From: Chloroflexota bacterium
Lineage (GTDB): Bacteria > Chloroflexota > Dehalococcoidia > Lucifugimonadales > UBA2985
DNA: 64,000 nt
Direction of reading: 5' to 3'
NCBI GenBank assembly: GCA_028877205.1
Contig: JAPPHY010000016.1
Span: 124,001 to 188,000, forward strand
This document shows, one piece after another, positions 52,312-62,000 of the stretch. A program made the position numbers and the translations under genes. The notes below the pieces were generated by a model, which made no database searches, had not been told where the DNA came from, and worked only from the letters and a program-made list of their open reading frames with translations. Position 1 is the stretch's first letter. Every line of letters begins with the position of its first letter.

Positions 52312-53220
52312 TCACTCTCCCGTGGATTGAGTGTTCCGGAGCTGCCGGAAGAGCTCTCGCTCCTTCTCGGACAGCTTGGTCGGTATGATGACCTGCACCG
52401 ACGCGTACAGGCTGCCGTGCGACTGAGGCGAACCGAGGCGCGGCATTCCCTTGCCGGCCAGCCGGAAGGAGCGCCCGTTCTGGGTCTCCGGCGGAATCGT
52501 GAGTATGACCGGCTCTGTGAGGGTCGGCACCTTCACCTCACCGCCAAGCACTGCATCCAGCAGAGGGACGTCCACCTTCGCGTGAAGGTCCGCTCCACGC
52601 CTCTCGAATCGCGGGTGATGAGCGACTGACACCACAAGCGTGACCTCGTCGCCTCCGGCCTCGTCCGGGCGCACACGAATCCTGGAGCCGTTGTCAGCGC
52701 CCGCGGGAATCGTCACCTCCAGGCGTCGTCCGTCGCCCTGTGCGCCCGCCGGTAGCCGGATGACGCGCGTGGTGCCCCTGAAGGCCTCCTCCAGCGAGAT
52801 GCTTACCGGCTGCTCCAGCCGCGTGCGCCGGGGGGAAGCGGTGGCGGTCCGGCCGAAGCCGCGCCCGCCCAGCAGGTCTTCGAAGAAGGATGCGCCGATG
52901 TCGCCGGTCTGGCCTCCGCCGAAGTCCCAGACGAACGTCTCCGCGTTCTGCCCAGGGCGGCCCCGGCCCATCTGGTCGGCGTGCTTCCAGTTATCCCCAA
53001 ACTCGTCGTACTTCTTGCGGCTGTCGGCGTTGGACAGCACGCCATAGGCCTCGTTGATCTCCTTGAACTTCTGCTCAGAGGCCTTGTCCCCGGCATTGAC
53101 GTCCGGATGATACTGCCGCGCGAGGCGGCGGTAGGCCTGCCGGATGTCCTTCTCGGTGGCCGTCTTGCCCACGCCCAGGATTTCGTAGTAGCTTGCTGTC
53201 ATGACGTTCAATACTCCCAA
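52312..53220 (-). CDS. DnaJ/CbpA-type J-domain chaperone without zinc-finger domain
   Basis: [55 protein letters not shown]-terminal substrate-binding region; no CxxCxGxG repeats. Confidence 0.93.
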   Translation of the reverse strand: MGVLNVMTASYYEILGVGKTATEKDIRQAYRRLARQYHPDVNAGDKASEQKFKEINEAYGVLSNADSRKKYDEFGDNWKHADQMGRGRPGQNAETFVWDFGGGQTGDIGASFFEDLLGGRGFGRTATASPRRTRLEQPVSISLEEAFRGTTRVIRLPAGAQGDGRRLEVTIPAGADNGSRIRVRPDEAGGDEVTLVVSVAHHPRFERRGADLHAKVDVPLLDAVLGGEVKVPTLTEPVILTIPPETQNGRSFRLAGKGMPRLGSPQSHGSLYASVQVIIPTKLSEKERELFRQLRNTQSTGE

Positions 53221-53225
53221 TGGGT

Positions 53226-53313
53226 AGTATAGATATATGAAGCCACTGTGTCAATAAATCTTGCAGTGGTGTAATAAGCAGACTTGACAAGATATTATCA
53301 AGGTTACTATATT
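53226..53313. promoter_or_regulatory. Divergent dnaJ / hsp20 promoters with HspR-like inverted repeat
   Basis: dnaJ (minus) TTGACA-N17-TATACT (53226-53254); hsp20 (plus) TTGACA-N18-TATATT (53284-53313); CTTGA-N10-TCAAG at 53283-53302. Confidence 0.75.
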
Positions 53314-53373
53314 AAGGACGTGAGGTTGGGATGTGGGGAGCACCGGAGAATGACCAGGCAAGGAGGTGAAGAA

Positions 53374-53802
53374 ATGGTGCTGAGACGTTGGGAGCCATTC
53401 AGGGAGCTGAGGAACATGGAAGACACCATCAACCGGATGTGGAGGGGATACGGAGGCGAGCCGCCTGCCGGCGGTTGGATCGTGCCTCTGGACGTGGTCC
53501 GGGAGGGAGACGGCATAACCGTGCACGCCTCTCTGCCGGGGATCGACCCCGAGCACATCGACGTGTCCGTGGAGGAAAACGTGCTGACCATCGCGGCAGC
53601 CACCCACTCGGACACCGAGGAGAAGCAGGGCGAGTACCTGATTAGGGAGCGGCGCTCCGGGTCCTTCCACCGTTCGCTCCGCCTGCCGGAAACGGTGGAC
53701 ACCGAGACGATCAAGCCCGTCTACAAGAACGGCGTGCTGACCATCACTATTCCCAGGGCGGAGTCCAGGAAGGCGCGCAAGCTCCCGGTGGTGTCGGAGT
53801 AA
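53374..53802 (+). CDS. Hsp20/alpha-crystallin family small heat shock protein
   Basis: MVLRRWEPFRELRNMEDTINRMWRG, VHASLPGIDPEHIDVSVEENVLTI, YKNGVLTITIPRAESRKARKLPV. Confidence 0.95.
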   Translation: MVLRRWEPFRELRNMEDTINRMWRGYGGEPPAGGWIVPLDVVREGDGITVHASLPGIDPEHIDVSVEENVLTIAAATHSDTEEKQGEYLIRERRSGSFHRSLRLPETVDTETIKPVYKNGVLTITIPRAESRKARKLPVVSE

Positions 53803-54007
53803 CGCTCCGGCAGCGCCGGCCCGATGGTAGAGGAGGACGTCTCTCCATGAGGCGTCCTCCTCTCGCGCCGCGGCCGCTGTTGACAACGCGAAGGCAGCGG
53901 CATAAAGTGAATCCGCTCCGGCTATCCCGATATAACAGGTTGGATGGCTGAAGTTCACGAGGGCACCCTACAGGACCCTCTATTCTTTGGGTATTGTGAG
54001 GCTAGGC

Positions 54008-54838
54008 ATGACGCGAACTGCCATTTTCGTGGATGCGGGGTATCTCTACGCGGCCGGGGCCATCATCCTGACTGGATCGTCTCAGAACCGGGAGCGGCTC
54101 GACCTCGACCATCTGGCTGCCATCGAGAAACTGAAAGATACGTCCGCTCAGATGACCGGTGGCGTGCCCGTCCTGCGCTTCTACTGGTACGACGGCCTGC
54201 TGAGGGGAAGGCCGTCGCCGGAGCAGGAGGCGGTCGCAAACACCGACAACGTGAAGGTGAGACTTGGCGCGGTTGTGGGTGGACAGCAGAAGGGTGTCGA
54301 CTCGCTCATCATCATGGACCTCATCGAGCTGGCCAGGAATCACGCCATATCGGAGGCGGTGCTGCTCTCCGGAGACGAGGACCTGCGAGTGGGCGTGCAA
54401 CTGGCGCAGAGCTTTGGCGTGCGCGTTCACCTGCTGGGCGTTGAGCCGACCAGGGGCAACCAGTCCTACCTGCTCTTGCAGGAGGCCGACACTACGACGG
54501 AGTGGGGCAAGGAGGAGGTGGAGGCCATAATGAGCGTGAAGCCGTACGTTGAGACATACCTGGACTCGCTCACGGGCGCCTTCACTGTTTCGCTGGGCGA
54601 GGGCGAAGACGAGGTGCTGGACCGCGTGGCGTCCGAGGTGGTCGGCTCCATCGGCGAGGACGAGCTGGCTGCGATAGCGACCGCGCTGGCGCGAGACCCC
54701 CGCTGGGTGCCGCCGGACTCGGACCGCCTGCTCCTGCTCCGCGGCTCCGAGACACTGAGCAGGGAGCTGACGCAGACGGAGAAGCGCTACATCCGGGAGA
54801 AGTTCCGGGAGTCCGTCAGCACCACGGCCGCGCAGTAG
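54008..54838 (+). CDS. NYN-domain (PIN-like) putative ribonuclease
   Basis: TAIFVDAGYLYAAG, FYWYDGL, KGVDSLIIMDLIELARNHAISEAVLLSGDEDLRVGVQLAQSFGVRVHLLG. Confidence 0.82.
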   Translation: MTRTAIFVDAGYLYAAGAIILTGSSQNRERLDLDHLAAIEKLKDTSAQMTGGVPVLRFYWYDGLLRGRPSPEQEAVANTDNVKVRLGAVVGGQQKGVDSLIIMDLIELARNHAISEAVLLSGDEDLRVGVQLAQSFGVRVHLLGVEPTRGNQSYLLLQEADTTTEWGKEEVEAIMSVKPYVETYLDSLTGAFTVSLGEGEDEVLDRVASEVVGSIGEDELAAIATALARDPRWVPPDSDRLLLLRGSETLSRELTQTEKRYIREKFRESVSTTAAQ

Positions 54839-54915
54839 GCGAGACCAACCGTCGGGGGTCTCACACGGGTAGTTTGACTAGAAGTCCCGCTGGTCGCCGA
54901 GCTGGCCTGCTCGAA

Positions 54916-54944
54916 TTGACACCCACATACCCTTGACCTACAAT
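54916..54944 (+). promoter_or_regulatory. alaS promoter
   Basis: TTGACA-N17-TACAAT 20 nt upstream of ATG 54964. Confidence 0.7.
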
Positions 54945-54963
54945 CCCTGCCGTCCCAATCCCT

Positions 54964-57822
54964 ATGTGTGAGGTCCGCGACTTGACCGGCGACGAGATCA
55001 GAGAGGCGTTCCTGAGCTTCTTCGAGGGAAAGGGCCACCTGCGCATCCCAAGCTCCTCTCTCATACCCGGCGGCGACCCGACACTTCTCCTGACCAACGC
55101 GGGCATGGTGCAGCTCAAGCCGTACTTCACCGGCGAGATGCAGCCGCCCGGCCGCCGCCTCACCTCGTCACAGAAGTGCTTCCGCACCACGGACGTGGGC
55201 CAGGTCGGCGACGCCACGCACCTCACCTTCTTCGAGATGCTCGGCAACTTCAGCGTCGGCGACTACTTCAAGGAGGATGCCATTCGCTTCGCCTGGGAGT
55301 TCGTCACCGAGCGGCTGGGGCTGGAGCCGGAGAGAATCTGGGCCAGCGTATTCCGGGACGACGACGAGGCCTTTGAGCTGTGGACCTCACGCACGGGAGT
55401 GCCCGCTGAGCGCATCCGTCGGTTCGGCGAGGAGGACAACTTCTGGGGGCCCGCGGGCAGCGAAGGCCCCTGCGGCCCGTGCAGCGAGCTGCACTACGAT
55501 TTCGGAGCGGACCGCGGATGCCTGCGTTCCGACTGCGGCCCCAACTGCGAGAACAAGATGCCGGGCACCGGCCAGACCTGCGATCGATTCATCGAGATGT
55601 GGAACCTGGTGTTCATGCAGTTCTACCAGGACGCAGCCGGCGAACGCACGCCGTTACCCGCTCCCAACATCGACACCGGCATGGGCCTTGAGCGCGCGGC
55701 TGTTATCCTGCAGGGCAAGCGCTCCATATACGAGACGGACCTGTTCGATGACTTGGTCCGAAGCGCCGCCGGCCTGTCCGGCAGAACGTACGGCGAAGAC
55801 CCCGACGACGACTACGCCCTGCGCGTTGTGGCCGAGCACGCCCGCAGCGCAGCTTTCCTCATCTGCGACGGCGTTGTGCCCGGCAATGGCGGCCGAAACT
55901 ACGTGCTGCGTCGCGTCATCCGGCGGGCAATCCGCTACGGACGCAAGCTGGGCCTGGAAGACCCCTTCCTCTCGCAGGTTGCGGAGGTCGTCATCGACCG
56001 GATGGGGGATGCCTACCCCGACCTGCTTCAGAGGCGAGAGTTCATCCTGCGGGTGATGAGCCTGGAGGAAGAACGCTTCGGGCAGGCGCTTCGCACCGGC
56101 CTGCCTATGCTGGAGGAAGGACTTGTGCCGTTCCACCTGGGTCTGGCCGACGCGGCTGCCGTGGCAAAGGACGAGGCTGGCCTGCGAGCGGCCGTCGAAG
56201 GGCTGGCTGCGCGAGTCAGTGGCAGCATCGGCGACGCGCTTGAACAGCAGGTCGTTGAGGCAGTGGTGACCGCCGCGGCCGAAAGGGGAACCTCGGCGGC
56301 CGTTGATGAGGCGAGACGCAGGCTTTCGGGCATCGAAGCATTTGTGCTCTACGACACCTACGGCCTGCCGCCTGAGCTCGTGGAGGAGATAGCTCAAGAG
56401 CGCGGTCTGGAGGGCATTGGCTGGGACGGCTTCGATCGGGAGATGGAAGCGCAGCGGGAGCGCGCCTCCGCCTCTGCCGAGAGGTTCGGCGGGGAGTTTG
56501 ACGTCGTGCGGGTCTACCAGGAGCTTGGCCTGGAAGAGACGACTTTCCTTGGTTACGAGACCCTGGAGTCGGCGGCCGTCATTGTGGGCATGGTGGTGGA
56601 CGGCGCGCAGTCGGAGCGCGCGGTCGAAGGCCAACAGGTGGAGGTTGTCCTGAGCGACACACCCTTCTACGCAGAGCTGGGCGGCCAGGTGGGAGACACA
56701 GGGACGATCATGGCAGGCGAGTCTGTGATGGAGGTGGAGGACGCGCAGGCCCCCATCGCCGGCCTGACCGTGCATCGGTGCCGCGTGACCACCGGCAGCT
56801 TCAACGTCGGTGACAGTGTCGACGCCCGCGTCGATGCCCGCCGCCGAGCATCTGTCGCGCGCAACCACACCACAACTCACCTGCTGCACGCCACGCTGCG
56901 CAACGTGCTCGGCTTCCACGTCCAGCAGCACGGCTCGCTGGTGGCCCCGGACAGGCTCAGGTTCGACTTCACGCACGTCAGCCCGCTCACCCGCGAGGAG
57001 CTGCTGGAGGTGCAGCGGCTGGCAAACGAGAAGATTCGCGAGAACGTCGCCGTCGTATGGCACGAGACGACCTACCGCGAGGCGGTCGCGGACGGCGCGC
57101 TGGCGTTCTTCGGCGACCGTTACGGCGACCGCGTGCGCGTGGTGGAGGTGGCGAACGGCGCCCCCTACAGCGTGGAGGTCTGCGGAGGGACACACGTGCA
57201 TCGCACCGGCGACATCGGCTTCTGTCACATCGTGTCCGAGACCGGAATCGGCTCCGGGCTGCGCCGCATTGAGGCTGTGACCGGCAGCAGCGCCGAGGCG
57301 CTCATGCTGGAGCAGGCGGCCGAACTGGAGAGCGCGACGGGCCTGCTGGAGAGCGCTCCCGGAGAGCTCGTGTCCCGTGTCGAAGGGTTGCTATCCGAGC
57401 TTCGTAGCGCCAACCGGCGCGCGGACTCCCTGGAGCGAGAGCTACTGAAGCGGCAGGTCGCGGAGTTGACGCGAAGCGAGATCGAAGGCGTGCCTGTGGT
57501 ATCGGGTATGCTGAACGTCACCAACGTCGACTTCCTCCGCGAGGCCGGGGACTGGCTGAGGAACGACATCGGCAGCGGCATCGTCATACTCGGCGCAGTG
57601 ATTGAGGGCCGGCCTGCCATGATGGCGATGGCCACCCCGGACATCGTACAGCGCGGCTTCGATGCCGGCGGTCTCGTGCGTGAGGCGGCCAAAGTCATGG
57701 GCGGCGGCGGAGGAGGACGGGCTGATCTCGGCCAGGCAGGCGGACGTTACCCGGACAAGCTGCCGGACGCCATTCGCGCCGCCGAGGAGGGCGTACGCGC
57801 CTGGAGGGAGGCCCAGTCCTGA
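54964..57822 (+). CDS. alaS: Alanyl-tRNA synthetase
   Basis: FLSFFEGKGHLRIPSSSLIPGGDPTLLLTNAGMVQLKPYFTG, RNHTTTHLLHATLR, VEVCGGTHVHRTGDIG. Confidence 0.98.
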   Translation: MCEVRDLTGDEIREAFLSFFEGKGHLRIPSSSLIPGGDPTLLLTNAGMVQLKPYFTGEMQPPGRRLTSSQKCFRTTDVGQVGDATHLTFFEMLGNFSVGDYFKEDAIRFAWEFVTERLGLEPERIWASVFRDDDEAFELWTSRTGVPAERIRRFGEEDNFWGPAGSEGPCGPCSELHYDFGADRGCLRSDCGPNCENKMPGTGQTCDRFIEMWNLVFMQFYQDAAGERTPLPAPNIDTGMGLERAAVILQGKRSIYETDLFDDLVRSAAGLSGRTYGEDPDDDYALRVVAEHARSAAFLICDGVVPGNGGRNYVLRRVIRRAIRYGRKLGLEDPFLSQVAEVVIDRMGDAYPDLLQRREFILRVMSLEEERFGQALRTGLPMLEEGLVPFHLGLADAAAVAKDEAGLRAAVEGLAARVSGSIGDALEQQVVEAVVTAAAERGTSAAVDEARRRLSGIEAFVLYDTYGLPPELVEEIAQERGLEGIGWDGFDREMEAQRERASASAERFGGEFDVVRVYQELGLEETTFLGYETLESAAVIVGMVVDGAQSERAVEGQQVEVVLSDTPFYAELGGQVGDTGTIMAGESVMEVEDAQAPIAGLTVHRCRVTTGSFNVGDSVDARVDARRRASVARNHTTTHLLHATLRNVLGFHVQQHGSLVAPDRLRFDFTHVSPLTREELLEVQRLANEKIRENVAVVWHETTYREAVADGALAFFGDRYGDRVRVVEVANGAPYSVEVCGGTHVHRTGDIGFCHIVSETGIGSGLRRIEAVTGSSAEALMLEQAAELESATGLLESAPGELVSRVEGLLSELRSANRRADSLERELLKRQVAELTRSEIEGVPVVSGMLNVTNVDFLREAGDWLRNDIGSGIVILGAVIEGRPAMMAMATPDIVQRGFDAGGLVREAAKVMGGGGGGRADLGQAGGRYPDKLPDAIRAAEEGVRAWREAQS

Positions 57823-58238
57823 GGCTCCTTGGGCTGGACGTGGGCGACAGCCGCATCGGCGTGGCGCTCAGCGACCCCACGGGCGCGATCGTCAGCCCGC
57901 TTGACGCCATAACGCGTGCCTCACTCGACGACGATCTGGCGGCAATCGCCGGCCTCGCGCAAGAGCATAACGCATCAGCTATCGTGGTCGGGCTGCCGTT
58001 GTCGCTGAGCGGAGGGCTTGGGCCCCAGGGTAGGGCGGTGCGCGACTTCATCAGGGCGCTATCGGAGTCTTCCGCCGTGCCCGTGCATTCCCAGGACGAG
58101 CGGTTCTCCACGGTGGAGGCGGAGAGACTGCTCAGGGAGGCGGGACACGCTCCATCGCGGAACAAGGGCCTGCGAGACTCCGCGGCCGCCTGCGTGATAC
58201 TTCAGTCGTACCTGGACGCGCGGAACAACAGGAGATGA
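57819..58238 (+). CDS. ruvX: YqgF/RuvX-family putative Holliday junction resolvase; apparent CTG start at 57819
   Basis: LRLLGLDVGDSRIGVALSDPTGAIVSPLDAI; RBS GGAGGGAGG upstream; track start GTG 57840 would cut the LGLDVG motif. Confidence 0.85.
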   Translation: MRLLGLDVGDSRIGVALSDPTGAIVSPLDAITRASLDDDLAAIAGLAQEHNASAIVVGLPLSLSGGLGPQGRAVRDFIRALSESSAVPVHSQDERFSTVEAERLLREAGHAPSRNKGLRDSAAACVILQSYLDARNNRR

Positions 58239-58250
58239 GGGAGTGGTCTG

Positions 58251-58715
58251 ATGAATAAGGAAGAGGTCATCACCCGCGTAAGGACCGAGCGAAGCCGCTG
58301 GAATGACATCATTGCCCAAATCAACGACGACCTGATGCTGAAACCCGGGGTCGAGGGCGACTGGTCTGCAAGAGATATCCTCGCCCACGTCATCTGGTAC
58401 GAGCGAGAGATTGTTGGTCTGCTCAGGGCGCGCGCCTTCGTCGGCTCCGACCTCTGGGCGCTGCCGCTGGACGAGCGCAACGCCGGAGTCCACGAGGAAA
58501 CCAGGAGCATGACCCTGGAGGAAGTGCGTGCCGAGTCCGAGAGAGTGTTCCCCGACCTACTGGAACAGCTCGAAGCCCTCCCCGAAGACGCCTACGGCGA
58601 TCCTTCCAGCTTCCCCGGTATGCCCGCCGAGTGGGAACCGTGGTACATAATCGCCGGCAACACCTTCAACCACTACCCAGACCACATCGAGTCCCTCAGG
58701 CAGTTGCTAGAGTAG
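58251..58715 (+). CDS. DinB/ClbS (DfsB)-like protein
   Basis: DWSARDILAHVIWYEREIVGLL, IIAGNTFNHYPDHIESLRQLLE. Confidence 0.75.
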   Translation: MNKEEVITRVRTERSRWNDIIAQINDDLMLKPGVEGDWSARDILAHVIWYEREIVGLLRARAFVGSDLWALPLDERNAGVHEETRSMTLEEVRAESERVFPDLLEQLEALPEDAYGDPSSFPGMPAEWEPWYIIAGNTFNHYPDHIESLRQLLE

Positions 58716-58795
58716 TTGAGCTTGTGCCGGAAGCCCAGGCTACCGCCGACGTTGTGGAGGTTGCCGTGGCCCGCTCAGGATGAGCAACGCGCGTG

Positions 58796-61138
58796 CTACG
58801 CTGCCGCCGCGTCCGGGTCGGTGACGAGGGGCGGTATCCGCGTGGCCCAGACCGCGACAATCACGGTAGCTGCCATCCCGACCGCAAGCATGGTCGCCAG
58901 GATCGGGGCCACGTTCCCAATCCCGTATTGAGTGGGTAGGTCGTGGGCGGCGTTTAGCGTCGCAGCCAGGAAAATGCCGGCGGCTACGGCCAGCCAGAAT
59001 CCGAGCACCAGTGGGACCGCGAACAGCAGGCCAAGGTCAGCGGCTAGCAGCCTTCGCGTGGCGCCCTGGCATCGCAGGAGCCGGAACTCCGCCTGCCTCC
59101 GCCGGAACAGCAGCAGGACGGCATACAGCAGAGCAACGGTTCCCAGCGTCGCGGCAGCGGTGGCCATGACGGTCAGGTAAGGGTTGGCCACGAGGGTGTC
59201 CTGAGAGATGCCGGAGGTCAGAGCCTGCCTTGTGGAGATGAACAGCACTTCGCGCTTGCTCCTAAGTCCCTGAATCACGGTTCGCATGGACTCGCGTTCG
59301 CCGTCGGTGGTGACCAGGACGTAGCCGAACTGTGCCGACGCCGGGTGCTCATCAACGATAAGAACGGCGTCATCTCCGTCACCGGGAATCCACGACGCAG
59401 TAACCGTTCCTCCCACGGGGTGCATCCCGCTGACGGTCTCGTCCGGGTCGGGGACCATCACCGCAAGCTCGATCATGGTTCCGTCGCCCCTGTCGACGGT
59501 GCGGTACCCGCTGATAACCTCCAGATCGGCCTCCACCATCACGTCCGTTGCCCCAGAGGGCTCCTGAAGGTAGATGCTGCCCACCGCGCACGGCGCGTTC
59601 AGCTCAACCGAGCCGGGCGCGTCCTCGCAGGTCATCGTGTGCACCCAGGTGAACTCCCCGTTCACCCTGGCGCGGACCCGACTGCTGTACACGGCCCGGG
59701 TTACGCCGTGGTATAGGGCGGCAGCCTCTGCGACCGGCTCCAACGGTGTGGCGGAGCTGTCCAGCCGTACCGCGATGTCGAATGTGCCGACGTCCGGCGT
59801 CGGGCGGTCAAATGTGGAGAATGCGACGAACACCGTCAGGAAGACAGCGACCGCGGTCGCGGACACGCCCAGCAGTGCATCGCCGCCCGACCGCGACATC
59901 CTGGATCCCGCGACCTGCGCCTGAGTTCGTGCCACGATCGCCATTCCTGCGATCGTGACCACCAGCCGGGTGAGTCCCAGCAGCCCCACGACGCCCAGGA
60001 GCATTCCCGCCATGATCAGCCACACCGAAAGCGTGAAGTCGGACTCCGCGACCTCGCCGGAGACGAGCACGGCGGCCGCGGCAGCCGGAAGTCCCGCCAG
60101 CGACAGGTAGGTGAGGAGCGAGATGCCGCGAGAGCGGTCCCGCCGCAGCACGCCGATCGGGTCGCGGCCTGCGCGGCGGGCTATGAGTATGATGCTGGCC
60201 AGGCCGACCGCGGTCGTGACGAGTGGGACGGCCGCCGCGTAGGCGACGGGGAGAACCAGGTCGCGGGTCCAGTAGGAGCTTCCGGCCAGGGTGAATGATC
60301 CCAAAGTCGACATCGCGGCGGCGTACGCCACCGAGCCAAGCAACGCGCCCGCAAGAAGCGGGACCGCCATGTCGGCCGCAATCACCGTGGCCATCTGCCG
60401 GGGCGGCGTACCCAGGGTTCTCAGCAGTCCGTAGCGCCGCGACCTGATTGCGATGTGCATCTCAGCCCCGGCTCGCGCCAGCACCACGGACGGCAGAGCA
60501 AGGATGATGAACCCCATGATGATGAAGCTGGAATCGCTGAAGTAGCCCCTTACGGGAGCTATGGGATAGAAGGATGACTCGGCGCCGGGCGGAGGCGAGT
60601 CCACAAACTCCACGATGACCATCTCGCGCGGGTGGGCAAGCGCAGCGTCCGGGAGGCGCTGCGGCGTGCGGCCGCCGAGCCAAGCGTTCAGCTCTCCAGT
60701 CCAATCGTCCTGTAGCTGCGCGAGCACAGCAGGGGAGGCCATCACCGTGCCGCTGCTCTCGACTTGCGGGATGCCGGGAAGGCCCAGCCGCTGCCCCGCC
60801 TTGCCGGCGAAGACTGTGACGACCATTGGCCCGTACAGCGTTTCCTCCAACCTGGTTGACCGCAGAGGCCCTTCGACCTCGGCTGTGCGAGGCGGCAGGC
60901 TCCTCGAGCCGTCCCGTAGCGTCGCCGTCTCCTGCTGTGCCTGATACCCGAACCCTATTCCCAGTGCAAGCGAGAGGGCGGCGCAGGAGACCGCTCCAAC
61001 CGCAATTAGTGGAACCCACGCGTAGAGAGACCTTCGGGACCGGGGCCAGAGGAGCCTGAAGAACAGCCTCACGCCGCTCCGCGCTCCTCCACCAGTCTGC
61101 CTTGGTGGAGACGGAGCACGCGGTCGCACTCGCCCCAT
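58796..61138 (-). CDS. ABC transporter permease (FtsX/MacB-like); true start slightly internal
   Basis: Multiple TM segments, RRYGLLRTLGTPPRQMATVIAADMAVPLLAGALLGSVAYA, QAEFRLLRCQGATRRLLAADLGLLF. Confidence 0.9.
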   Translation of the reverse strand: MGRVRPRAPSPPRQTGGGARSGVRLFFRLLWPRSRRSLYAWVPLIAVGAVSCAALSLALGIGFGYQAQQETATLRDGSRSLPPRTAEVEGPLRSTRLEETLYGPMVVTVFAGKAGQRLGLPGIPQVESSGTVMASPAVLAQLQDDWTGELNAWLGGRTPQRLPDAALAHPREMVIVEFVDSPPPGAESSFYPIAPVRGYFSDSSFIIMGFIILALPSVVLARAGAEMHIAIRSRRYGLLRTLGTPPRQMATVIAADMAVPLLAGALLGSVAYAAAMSTLGSFTLAGSSYWTRDLVLPVAYAAAVPLVTTAVGLASIILIARRAGRDPIGVLRRDRSRGISLLTYLSLAGLPAAAAAVLVSGEVAESDFTLSVWLIMAGMLLGVVGLLGLTRLVVTIAGMAIVARTQAQVAGSRMSRSGGDALLGVSATAVAVFLTVFVAFSTFDRPTPDVGTFDIAVRLDSSATPLEPVAEAAALYHGVTRAVYSSRVRARVNGEFTWVHTMTCEDAPGSVELNAPCAVGSIYLQEPSGATDVMVEADLEVISGYRTVDRGDGTMIELAVMVPDPDETVSGMHPVGGTVTASWIPGDGDDAVLIVDEHPASAQFGYVLVTTDGERESMRTVIQGLRSKREVLFISTRQALTSGISQDTLVANPYLTVMATAAATLGTVALLYAVLLLFRRRQAEFRLLRCQGATRRLLAADLGLLFAVPLVLGFWLAVAAGIFLAATLNAAHDLPTQYGIGNVAPILATMLAVGMAATVIVAVWATRIPPLVTDPDAAAA

Positions 61139-61758
61139 ACGAACGGATCGTGGGTGACGATGAGGACACCCACGCCGAACTCGGATGCGACTTTTTGCAG
61201 CTCCTCAACCACGAGCCGGGAGTTCTCCTCGTCCAGCGCGCCGGTTGGCTCGTCACAGAAAACGATGCTTGGCTCCATCGTAAGGGCGCGTGCTATGGAA
61301 GCGCGCTGCAGCTCACCGCCGGAGAGCGTGGCGGGGTACTCCTCGGTCAGACTGCTGAGGCCGAACAGTTCCAGCAGGCTGCGAGCCTTGTCTCTGGCCT
61401 GTCGCGGCTTGGCTCCCGACACAACGAGCGGCACGGCAACGTTGGCGGCGACGGTCAGGTCGTCAAGGAAGGCCGGGAACTGGAACACGAACCCGCACGT
61501 GGCCCGGCGGACCAGCGTGATGTGAGGCTCGCGGAGGTTCCAGATGTCGGCGTGGTCACCCCACGAGACGGTGCCCCCATCGGGCTGCCTGAGGCCGGCC
61601 AGCGCGTACAGCAGCGTCGACTTGCCCGACCCGCTCGCGCCGACGATTGCGAGGACTTCGCCCCTGTGCAGCTCCACGTCGACGCCGCTTAGTACGCTCC
61701 GCGCTCCGAAGCTCTGCGTGAGCCCGCGGCCTTCAAGCGCCAACGCTCCGTTCGTCAT
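61069..61758 (-). CDS. ABC transporter ATP-binding protein
   Basis: IVGASGSGKSTLLYALAGL, LSGGELQRASIARAL, IVFCDEPTGALDEENS. Confidence 0.96.
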   Translation of the reverse strand: MTNGALALEGRGLTQSFGARSVLSGVDVELHRGEVLAIVGASGSGKSTLLYALAGLRQPDGGTVSWGDHADIWNLREPHITLVRRATCGFVFQFPAFLDDLTVAANVAVPLVVSGAKPRQARDKARSLLELFGLSSLTEEYPATLSGGELQRASIARALTMEPSIVFCDEPTGALDEENSRLVVEELQKVASEFGVGVLIVTHDPFVWGECDRVLRLHQGRLVEERGAA

Positions 61759-61946
61759 GTTCGCTAACCTCTATTGCCGGCTGGGGCGTTTCCAATTGCG
61801 CTTGGCGTCAATCGCCTCCTCTCCGACGGAGAAAGACTGGCCCCTTTGCCACCAATCTACCACTCACTCTTCATTCTGGCTACACCGGAGAGGGTGCCTG
61901 GACCGTCTGCGGCGTCGCAATGGACACGCGCCTTGCCCGCATTTCC

Positions 61947-61963
61947 GTTCCCTTGCTATACTC
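61947..61963 (+). promoter_or_regulatory. Putative aroE promoter (extended -10 CTTGCTATACT)
   Basis: GTTCCCTTGCTATACTC, nearly identical to the purA upstream motif. Confidence 0.6.
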
Positions 61964-62000
61964 CACGCAGCCGTCGCGGCCAAAGGACAATCAGCTCTCC

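Noticed and set aside
55654-57228. 524-aa minus ORF opposite alaS
   Set aside because: Antisense frame of alaS.
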